Below are positions 37,801 to 49,800 of a stretch of DNA of 64,000 nucleotides, piece by piece. The translations under genes and the position numbers were made by a program. Position 1 is the first letter of the stretch. The number at the start of each line of letters is the position of its first letter. Below the pieces are notes generated by a model. That model was not told where the DNA came from, did not search any database, and was given only the letters and a program-made list of their open reading frames with translations. The stretch is from Zygaena filipendulae. Taxonomy: Eukaryota > Arthropoda > Insecta > Lepidoptera > Zygaenidae. The stretch lies in NCBI GenBank assembly GCA_907165275.2, contig OU015672.1:8352501-8416500 (forward strand), given 5' to 3'.

Positions 37801-40800
37801 TTAAAATTAAGTAATCATTAAAACTACTCGGTGTGGGCTTTTAGTGTTATAATCCTACTAATATTACAAATGTGAAAGTGTGGATGTTTGTTACTCAATC
37901 ACGCAAAAACCGCTGAACGGATTTGGATAAAATTTGGCATGCACGTTGTTAGGGAAGGACATAGGGTATTTTTATCCCGGAATTCCTGCGGGAATTTTAA
38001 ATTACCGCGGGTGAAACCGCGGGGCACAGCTAGTATTATATAAGGATAAATAAACGAATAAGTGATGGGACCAACAATTACTATGTTAACATAAGAAATC
38101 AACTGATCTGTACAAAATAAGGGCAGCTGTAACTTTTGGAACTCCGAAAAATTTGATATCCTTGGTAGATTTCATTCCTTTTATTAGCGACGCCGCGCCG
38201 TTATCTTGCAAGGTTTTCGGTGCGAACTTGACTTCCTTTCACATTTATGTTTTCGTTTTGATTATTATTACATACCTAGTTTACTTGTGACAACCTTCAG
38301 TCGGCATTATCACGAGATCAAAGGGGCCTACTGTAGGTCTACTTCTGTACTCTAAATAGGGATGTTGACAACTTTTGAATATCAAAATTTTAATTAATCC
38401 GTCATTTAAAAATAACTAGACACGTATTTTATTATGAAAATACACAGAAATGAAGCGCATTAAAGTTTAGGGTGGGGGCTCGTGACGTCACTTACCGCTA
38501 CAAGCCGCCATACAAACTGCACTAGTTAGTGACGTCACGCGAATTCAACTCAATGTATCGCTGTTATTTTTTTATTACGTAAAAAAAGAACAAATACGTG
38601 TCCTCTTTTTTTTATTAATCTACAAGACGGACTAAAAAAATAGTCAAATAGTCTAGTCTATGGTTTTACCACATTCTCACTAGAATATTCTTTGCGCTTT
38701 CACCTGTCTTAAGGGTGCGCTCTAGCATATGACGCAGCTCCCTTCCGATAGAGGCCGCGGACGGCGCCATAAAAGAGTTTTCTCAATTTACAGAGAATCA
38801 CAAGGTTAAAAAATAGATTTTGATGATGGGTGCGAGAGGATGAGTGTTTAATACATCTTTGATTTAAAATTTTTATATGGCTTTACGCGCATTATTATCC
38901 TTTAACTACACGAAAATATCGAATAACCGGCCGAAACGTAGTCACACACACATGCAAATCGATTAATACTAGACGAATAAGATTCGTAATTTGGCCATTT
39001 CAACAAGAGTCTCGGTGGCGCTGTGGTGTAATGCGTCTCTTTTTGTAAACTATGAATCGTGAAAATCTTGTGTTCAAACCTTAGATTTATATTCCACTTT
39101 TTGTAACTATTTTGTCAAACTTATTTATACACACTTATTTATAAACGATTTATTTTTCGTTCTTTCTAGGATTTTAAACTGTAATGAAAAAAAATTCTAG
39201 GGTATAGAACAACAATATTTAAGACTAGCTGTACCCCGCGGTTTCACCCGCGCGAAAGGTTTTTATACAACAACTTTTTTTCCGACATCCGATTTCAATG
39301 AAACAAAGCCTATATATACATATGTAGCTCCAGGCTAAGCTTATCTATCTGTGAAAACGACTTAAAATTATTTTAAACTTTTTTTTTAGTTGGTTACTCT
39401 TCTTTTATTTTGGTAAAAATATTTAACACTAGCTGTGCCCCGCGGTTTCACCCGCGGTAATTTTGGAGTTCTCGCGGGAATTCCGTGCATGCAAAATTTC
39501 ATCCAACTCAGTTCAGCCGTTTTTGCGTGATTGAGTAACAAAGATCCACACTTTCACATCTATATAATAAAAATGAATCGTCAAATGTGTTGGTAAGCGC
39601 ATAACTTACAAACGACTGCACCAAATTGGAAAATTGATTTTTTTTTGGAGTTCGTTATTGTCAGGACAAGGTTTATATAAAAGAATTTTGGAGTTCCTGC
39701 GGGAATTCCGAAATTCACGCGGGTGAATCTCCAAAACGGTTGGACCGATATTGACGGGATTCACTGCTAATTAGCTGTTGTTATAAGGAGTAAATTAGAC
39801 TGCATTGGAGTTCCTGCGGGAATCCCGAAACTCACGCGGGTGAAACCGCGGGGCACAGCTAGTTTATAATACATATTAGTAGGATAACCTCACTATAAAT
39901 GTGAAAGTAAGTTTGTTTGTTTGTTACGCTTTCACGCCTCAACAGCTCTGCGGATCATCATGAAACTTTGCACACACGTTGTCAGAGATACAGAGAAGGA
40001 CAAAGGGGTACTTTTATCCCGAAATTCCCACGGGAACTTCTATCTTATTACTGGTGAAACCGCGGGGAACAGCTATAAAAATATACAGGTATTGGAAAAA
40101 AAACCAGGTCCCGTCTAATCAAAACTTCAAGTCCAGTCAAAATTTCAAGTCAATCCATCGCGATAGATCGTTTTCGAGTTTTGCGACTACTAACATGGGA
40201 TACTTTGTCAAGTTGTTATCTATTATATCACTCAGGGATACTGTAGTTTCCTATGAGTAAAATATTTTTTTAAAACTGGTTCTTTACTACTTCATAATAT
40301 TATTAGCTATACAATATAGAAATTATAGTGCGGGTTTTTCGGAGTTCCTGCGGGAGTTCCTGGATTAAAACTACCCTGTGTTCTTCTCTGTGCCCCTAAT
40401 AACGTGTATGCAAAGTTTGTTAATAATCGGTTAGGTAATCAAGCCGTGAAAGCGTACCAAACAAACAAACAAACTCACATTTCTAATAATAGGTTTGTCT
40501 AGAAGTGTGAATAATACGTTCAGGCGCATTTCGTCCATTTCGCAAATGGTCCAATAATCTACAGAAAAAACAGTATAGATTTCAAATCGTAAACATTGCA
40601 ATAAAAAATGACAGATAACAAAAAAAAAACATCATAGTATAACAGTGGGGGGCTGAGATTTGAACAGGGGCCTTACAAAACTACTACGTCTTTGCTACCC
40701 GTTGTTCTAGCCACTAAACCATTATCGCATAGATCCTCCTGTCGAAAAACTTCTATACATTCAGCCGTCGTGCGTCATTCTATTTCATATTGATCTTCTT

Positions 40801-43800
40801 TTATTTAGTTCGTCAGTGCGTTGGGAAGTTGACAATAATTATTATTATTATAAAAAGGGAAGATTTGATTTTTTGTTTGTTTGTTTTGTAGTTTGTTTGT
40901 TACGATTTAACTCAAAAACTACTGAATCGATTTAAAAATTTTTTCACCATTAGAATGCTACGTTATTCCTGAGTAACATAGGCTATATTTTTACCCGGAA
41001 TTCCCACGGGAACTCTGAAATCTATATAAATAAAAATGAATCGCTCAATGTATTGCTAAGCGCGTAACTTCCAAACGACTGCACCAAACTGGGAAATTAT
41101 TTCCTTTGTGTTCGTTATTGTCAGGACCAGGTTGGAGTTCCTGCGGAAGTTCCGGAACTCACGCGTGTGAATCTCCGAAAGGGTTGAACCGATTTGGACG
41201 GGACTTTCACTGCTAATTAACTAATGTTATAAGGTTTACATTGGACTACTTTGGAGTTCCTGCGGGAGTTCTGAAATTAACGCGGGTGAATCTCCGAAAT
41301 GGTTGGACCAATTTTGACGAGACTCTCACTGCTAATTAGCTAATGTTATTAGGAGTAAATTAGGCTACTTCGGAGTTCCTGCGGGAATTCCGAAATTAAC
41401 GCGGGTGAATCTCCGAAATGGTTAGATCAATTTTGACGGGACTTTCACAGCTAATTAGGTGATGTTATAAGGCGTAAATTAGATTACTTTGGAGTTCATG
41501 CGGGAATTCCGTAACTCACGCGGGTGAAACCACGCGGTATAGCTAGTAATCTATTTAGGTATTATCTATCCTTACTGATATTGATGACAACTTATGTGCC
41601 ATCTCTCATTTGTACTGTATATTTATTATCATGTATCGGCACTGTAGGTCTGTAACATAGTAATACGAAATATTGTAAAAATTAAGATGTATATATGACT
41701 GTTTGTTGCCAAAACATAAATAAATATTATAAACGCGAAAGTGAGTTTGTTTGTTTGTTTGTTACGCTTTCACACCTCAACGACTCAACGGATCATCATG
41801 AAATTTTGTATACACGTTGTCTGGGGTACAGAGGACATAGGGTACTTTTTATCTCGGAATTCCCGCGGAAACTCCGAAATTAACGCGGGTCAAACTGTAT
41901 GAAATTTTGTATACTACATGTGAAAAGTAGTTACTTAGGTAGAGAAACAAATATATGGTAGGTAGTAGATATTTTTATCTCGGAATACCTGCGGGATCTC
42001 CGAAATTACCAAGGGTGAAACCGCGATGAACAGCTAGCTATAATATATGAATAGGTATATATATAAAAAATTAATCCCTATTTCACTTGGTTACGTTACG
42101 GGCACAGCATCACGCGTGAACGGCTCGATCAATTTCGCTAATTCTTTTTTTATTATGTTTGTTATTGTAAGAAGAAGAATAAAGAAGTTTAGAGTTCCTG
42201 CGGGAATTCCGAAACTCACGCGAGTGCGAGCGAATCTCAGTCTCAGTTTGTAATAAATTATACTTAATGTACTAGTTGTGCCTCGCGGTTTCACCCGCGT
42301 TAATTTCAGAGTTCCCGCGGGAATTCCGGGATATAAAGTACCCTATGTGTTAATCTGATGTATAAGCTATATTATTGTAAAGTTTAATTTAAATCCATCC
42401 AGTAGTTTTTGCGTGAAAGATTAACAAACAACCATCCATCCATCTATACATACTTACAAACTTTCGCGTTGATAATATTAGTAGGATTTTACTAGCAGTT
42501 GATCCTGCTGCGGGTTTGCCTGCATCAATTTTATTTATTGTATTTCTTTGACTTCAGTATCAAGGAGATAATGTATACTAGTATTATAAAGAGCAAAAGT
42601 TTATGAGTTTGTGGGTTTGTGAGTTTGTGACGTTTGTAGGGGATAATCTCTAGATCTACTCAACCGATTTTGAAAATTCTTTCACTTATAGGGAGCTATA
42701 CAGTGATCCAGAGTGATACAGGGTACTTTTTATCCCGGAAATCCCTCGGGGACTCCGGAGTTTGTGAGTACGTGAGTTTGTGAGATTGTAGTGGGTAATC
42801 TCTGGATCTACTGAACTGATTCTAAAAATTCTTTCATAATTAAAAGCTGCAGTGATCTTAAGTGACATAGGGTACTTTTTATCCCGGAATTCCCGCGGGA
42901 ACTCCAGAGTTTGTGAGGTCTCTGGATCTACTAAACCGATTTACAAAATTCTTTTATAGGAGTCTAAAGTGATCCTGAGTGACAAAGGGTACCTATTTTT
43001 TATCCCGGAATTCCCGCGAGTGCTCCAAAATTACCGTGGATGAAACCGCGGGGGTCAGCTTGTAAATAGCAATGAGTGAACCATTACATCATTTGGAAAA
43101 AAATACAATAGTAAAATCTATCTTATACAGGGTGTAACGGAGGGTATTTTTTTGTAAAATGGCATTCAGTATTAGTATTAGTCTGAAAAAAATAAACTTC
43201 CGAAAATTTGACCACGTGAGCACATAGATATCACGAAAACATGAAGTTTGAGTACCAACACGATGGGTCTGTAACTTGTAGTTTCCGAGATATAGCCTAT
43301 CGAATATTTGATCACGTGATCACATAGATATGACGAAAACATGAAGTTTGAGTACCAACACGATGGGTCTGTAACTTGTAGTTTCCGAGATATAGGCTAT
43401 CGAAAATTTGATCACGTGATCATATAGATATCACGAAAACATGAAGTTTGAGTACCAACACGATGGGTCTGTAACTTGTAGTTTCCGAGATATAGGCTAT
43501 CGAAAATTTGATCACGTGATCATATAGATATCACGAAAACATGAAGTTTGAGTACCAACACGATGGGTCTGTAACTTGTAGTTTCCGAAATACAGGCTAT
43601 CGAAGATTTGATCACGTGATCACATAGATATCACGAAAACATGAAGTTTGAGTACCAACACGATGGGTCTGTAACTTGTAGTTTCCGAGATATTGGCTAT
43701 CGAAAATTTGACCACGTGATCACATAGATATGACGAAAACATGAAGTTTGATTACCAACGCGATGGGTCTGTAACTTGTAGTTTCCGAGATATTGGCTAT

Positions 43801-46800
43801 CGAAAATTTGACCACGTGATCACATAGATATGACGAAAACATGAAGTTTGAGTACCAACACGATGGGTCTGTAACTTGTAGATTCCGAGATATTGGGTAT
43901 CGAAAATTTGACCACGTGATCACATAGATATCACGAAAACATGAAGTTTGAGTACCAACACGATGGGTCTGTAACTTGTAGTTTCCGAGATATTGGCTAT
44001 CGAAAATTTGACCACGTGATCACATAGATATGACGAAAACATGAAGTTTGAGTACCAACACGATGGGTCTGTAAGTTGTAGTTTCCGAGATATAGCCTAT
44101 CGAATATTTGATCACGTGATCACATAGATATGACGAAAACATGAAGTTTGAGTACCAACACGATGGGTCTGTAACTTGTAGTTTCCGAGATATAGCCTAT
44201 CGAAAATTTGACCACGTGATCACATAGATATGACGAAAACATGAAGTTTGATTACCAACGCGATGGGTCTGTAACTTGTAGTTTCCGAGATATAGCCTAT
44301 CGAAAATTTGATCACGTGATCACATAGATATCACGAAAACATGAAGTTTGAGTACCAACACGATGGGTCTGTAACTTGTAGTTTCCGAGATATAGCCTAT
44401 CGAATATTTGATCACGTGATCACATAGATATGACGAAAACATGAAGTATGAGTACCAACACGATGGGTCTGTAACTTGTAGTTTCCGAGATATAGCCTAT
44501 CGAATATTTGATCACGTGATCACATAGATATCACGAAAACATGAAGTTTGAGTACCAACACGATGGGTCTGTAACTTGTAGTTCCGAGATATAAGCTTTA
44601 CAAAAAAAAAATTGAAGGTATGAAAAAATTGCATCACGTGGTCACATAAGACACAATAAAAATATTCTTTTCATTGCATCGGAGAATTTGGAGATAAACG
44701 CTGAATTTTATCACCCCGGGCCGTGGTGAGTTACAACCTTTCGAAAATATGGTCTCTCTCTTTTACTCATCGTGAAAACAAGAAAGAGATAGCAAGAATT
44801 TATTCAACACAAAAATGTAAAAATACTTGTACCCGTAAGTTATACCTCAGAACCAAAACGTCTTTTCCAACTTTCCACAAGTTATTTGTATTCGCTTCGG
44901 CTACTAATAGGTACCTACTACCTACTACATCAGTAATAGGTATATTTTCAAATACAATTCTAAATTATCTTGTTAGGTAAAATTGTCAAAACTCACGGCT
45001 CAACGCCGCGCCACCTTGTGATCTTTTTGGAATTCACTACAAACTACTGCATTCGGAGGACTTGTCAGTCTACAGCCAAACTACAGCTGTTTATAGACCG
45101 GGCCGCCATTTTCGTACACTTATAGTGTATTCGTTCTCTCACACAAGCAAAGGTTCGACCGAAATTTAATTCATTTTGAAATGATTGTAATTATGTTATT
45201 TCTTCACTATATGCAAAGATTTTGGGCTGTGCGTTATCGTAACAAGTAGTAGTATTTTATTAAATGAAGTCTAATAAATAAAAACAGGCGGAATGCCTTT
45301 AATATAGCTACGGCAGTTTGTATGAAAACTAGACCTTTAGACCCACCTTAATTTCGGAGTTCCCGTAGGAAAGTACCCTATGTCACTCAAGAGTCATGTA
45401 GTTTCCTATAAGTGAAAGAAATTCAAAATCGGTTAAGTAATTTTTGAGTTTATCCATTACGAACAAACATACAAAAAAAAATAGATATGTATATCTTATC
45501 TTAATATATATAAATCACGTGTCACGTTGTTTGTCCGCGATGGACTCCGAAACTACTGAACGGATTTTGATAAAATTTTGCAACCGTTTATAATATGGTC
45601 CAACTTAAAAGATAGGATAGTTTTTATGCCGGAATTCCCTCGGGAACTGAAGGACATAGAGTACTTTTTTCCCGTAACCTACGCGGGAACTCCGAAATTA
45701 CCGCGGATGAAATCGCGGGGGACAGCTAGTATACATATAATTCCGGAAATAGATAACCTACGCTCGACACAATTATATTATTTACGCACATATACTACTG
45801 ATTCGATCCCAATTATTATTTTTAAATCTTTGACGTCAACTACGCACTCTCAAATTTTGTAACCACAGTTAAATTGTAACTCGACCATGACTGTGTGGAC
45901 ATGAACATAATATATCTAGGAATAAAATATATTATAATAATACATCTTAAATCTATACCTACTGATATGATAAAGAGGAAAGATTTGATTTTATTGTTTG
46001 TTAGTTGCAATTTAACTCAAAAACTACTGAACCGATTTCCAGAATTCTTTCATCATTCTTTTATATTGTTTTATATGTTTTATATCCAGCGGAAGACCAG
46101 CGCCGGGTGGTCCTTCCAACCACCAGACTTATGCTGAGCTGGCCGCCTTTTTGTCACAACACGGCGTCAAATCACAATGTTAAAATACCAAAGTGTTTCC
46201 GTTATTTTAAACTAGGTGTCCGCTTCTCAGGCGTCAGATGGAGTCCGCCCATAGATCTGTTCGGCGGACGGCGTCTGTCCGTCGGTTGAGAAGCGAACCC
46301 TCAATACTTGTTATATATGTTTAGTTGTCGTATATGTATGCTGTAAATCTTTGTGTTGTGTCAAATAATTTTTTTTCAATTTCAATTTGTCCGAACTCCC
46401 GCGGGAACTCCGATATTAACCTCGGGGATTGGACCAGGTGGCGGATTAAACTTTTTGAAGTTAAAAAACACGCAGTGCCGTAGAAATTGGCATCCGAGCC
46501 GTGGTATAAATTGAATACATCATATTTTATAGACGTGGAGGTTATCGCGGAGGCGAGACGCGCCCGGGTCGGAGTATTGTAACAGCGGCGAGGGGTTATC
46601 GCGCCCAGTGGAAAATATCGTAATGACGCAACCCCCACGCCCGGCCCAGGGCTATCGGGCGTGTAGTGTTACTACAATATAATTATTATACGTATTGTAT
46701 TTACAGCTATAGCTGTGCCCCGCGGTTTCGCCGGCGACAGTTTCGGAGATCCCGCGGATATGCGGGGTCAGCAGATCCAGAGATTATCCCTTAAAACTTC

Positions 46801-49800
46801 ACAAACTCACAATTCACAACATACCTCTTTATAATATTATTATAGACTAGTTTTGCCCCGCGGTTTCACCCGCGGTAATTTCGAATTTCCCGCGGGAATT
46901 CCGGGATAAAAAGTTCACTGTGTCCTTCTCTGTACCCCTGACAACGTGCATGCCAAATTTCATCGAAATCCGTTCAGCCGTTTTTGCGTGATTGAGTAAA
47001 CGTATGCGAGGATAAGAGCTCGAAAGCGCATTTTCATCCGACTTGCTTCAAATTTATCGTCACTGCTCAGCTCCTATGTGTCTTAGCGTAATGTTATATA
47101 GCCTATAACCTGCCCAGGAGTATGGACTACAATCGTACCGAATTTGGTTAAAATCCCTTCAGTAGTTTTTAACCTATGCGTGTACATACATACAGACAGA
47201 CAGACAGACAGACAAGAAATTTACTGATTGCATTTTTGGCATCAGTAGGTATCGATCACCATTCACCCTCAAATATTAATTTTGAATATATATTCAATGT
47301 ACAGAATTAATAATAATAACAATAATCTTTTATTACCAATTAATTAAGGAAAAATGCAAAACCAGAAGTTACAACTATTTAGAGTGAAAACAAACTCAAA
47401 GTTGGTAAATGACAGAATTGATGATAACCTTCTGCTATTTTAACGACACAAGTACACAACCTATAAAATACAATATTTAAATAATATAATGGTGACACGT
47501 GCACCAACTCTTTGCGTCGCGCGTCGAAGTGAATATTGTTACATACTACAAAAAACTAATTTCAGAAATTTGAAAATTAACCTCTCTACAGTTTTATTAT
47601 AAGTATAGATGTACAACTAGCTGTACCCCGCGGTTTCACGCGCGCTAGTTTCGGAGATCCCGCGGGCATGCGGGGTCAGCAGATCCAGAGATTACCCCCT
47701 ACGACGTCACAAACTCACAAACTTTACCTCTTTATAATATTAGTATACATAGACTGTAGCTATAGTACTTATCTAAAGTAAAGATAAACACTTGTGACAT
47801 TCACCGCCGCGCTCAGAGTCGACTTTAATGATTACTTAGTTAAGTATAGATTTTCAAAACAAAACTGCCGCTTTTAATAATTTTAATAGAAAATACATTG
47901 ATCTAATTAATTTTACTTGAAACTGGCTTAATGCATTATATGCGAAAGTCTATAAAAAAGATGAAAGAAAGCCGTGTTCCAACACACACGATGCGCGTCC
48001 AACGCTCTCGGCGTCGCAACGCGGGGCGTGCGTGGTGCTCCGCATCCGCATCCGCAAATGCGGAGCTTCCGCATAGATTTCGACATCTGCATCCGCATCC
48101 GCATTAATCAAAGCGGATGTTCATGTGGATACGAATGTAAAACAAGTTGCGATAATAAAGAAATTGGGCGGGGCTGGCGAATGAAAATTAGTAAGTGAAG
48201 TTAAAAAAAATTGGAGCATTATTCTTATATAATTTTCATTAATAAAAATGTTAATAATGATTTTATCATTGTTTTCATTCTTCATGCATATGCTATATTT
48301 ATATAGGATCTTAAACATCCGCATCCGCATCCGCGGATGTGAGCCTTCGAAAATCCGCATCCGCAATATCCTTGGTGTGTATGTGGGGTGGAGTGTGTGT
48401 GTGGTGGAGTGTGTGTGTGGTGGAGTGTGTGTGTGGTGGAGTGTGTGTGGGGTGGAGTGTGTGTGGGGTGGAGTGTGTGTGGGGTGGAGTGTGTGTGTGG
48501 GGTGGAGCGTGTGTGGGGTGGAGCGTGTGTGGGGTGGAGTGTGTGTGAGGTGGAGTGTGTGTGGGGTGGAGTGTGTGTGGGGTGGAGTGTGCGTGAGGTG
48601 GAGTGTGTGTGGGGTGGAGTGTGTGTGTGTAGTGTGGAGTGTGTGTGAGGTGGAGTGTGTGTGTGGGGTGGAGTGTGCGTGAGGTGGAGTGTGTGTGGGG
48701 TGGAGTCTGTGGGAGGTGGAGTGTGCGTGAGGTGGAGTGTGTGTGGGGTGGAGTGTGTGTGAGGTGGAGTGTGTTTGAGGTGGAGTATGTGTGTGGGGTG
48801 GAGTGTGTGAGGACTAGGGGAGTGTGGGGTGGTGTACAGTACCGCCTTGTCCTTGGGCTCCTTGGTGTTGAGGTTGTAGAGCGTGCCCCGCTTGTACTCG
48901 TCGCCGCACACGTAGCACACCTCCGTCACCGAGTTCTTGTCCGGCATCGACAGGTCGAGGATGTCGCGGTCCGAGCTCGAGTTCGAGTTGCCCGAGTACA
49001 GCGACACCGTCGATCTGTCACAAATACATACATACTTGTAACGACATATTATTCAATTCAACTTAATTCAAATATGCTTTATTGCCCCAGGAGAGATACA
49101 AAAAAAAACAACATTCAGACGAATTGAAAACCTCCTCCTTTTTGGGAAGTCGGTTATAAACTAAAACATATATAAAGTAAATACAGAGCAATAGGCGGCC
49201 TTATTGCTAGAGGCAATTATTGTCATGTACTAGCTGTTCCCTGCGGTTTCACTCGTGGTAAATGCGGAGTTCCTACGGAAATTCCGGGATAAAAGTACCT
49301 TATGTCCTCCTCTGTGCTCAGACAACGTGTATACAAAAGTTCTTGAAATTTTACACGCGTTGCTTTCGGAGTTTCCGCGGGATTTCCGGGATAAAAGTAT
49401 CGTATGTCCTTCTCGGTACCCCTGACGACGTGTGTGCAAGGTTTCATGATAATCGGTCGAGCCGTTAAGGCGTGAAAGCGTAACAAACAACATGCCCCCA
49501 AACGGGTCTCGTAGTATACGGTACGTTTCCTAAAGCGAGTCGAACATCCCTTTTATCTGTTTTGTGGCTGTAGTTGTAGCAGTGAGTGAGTAAGTATATC
49601 TAGCAGTGAGTGAGTATTTTGACGTGAGTTTGACGACCCGATTAGCGTAGTAGGTCGCCATGCCTGCCCACTAATCAAGAGGTTCCGGATTCGATTTCCG
49701 GTGGGGGTGCCCTTTGTGTGATGAATACAGGGTTCCACTTTCCAGTCTGGGTGTGTTTATATATCTATAGTGTATATGTAATTCTATGTATGTAGTATAT

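Noticed and set aside
39003..40738. Functional tRNA genes
   Set aside because: A- and B-box-like motifs exist at both places but the arms do not pair well enough for a cloverleaf I could support.
48248..49127. Val/Cys/Trp- or His/Pro/Thr-rich frames
   Set aside because: Minisatellite read-through; the coding part is only 48843-49014 on the minus strand.
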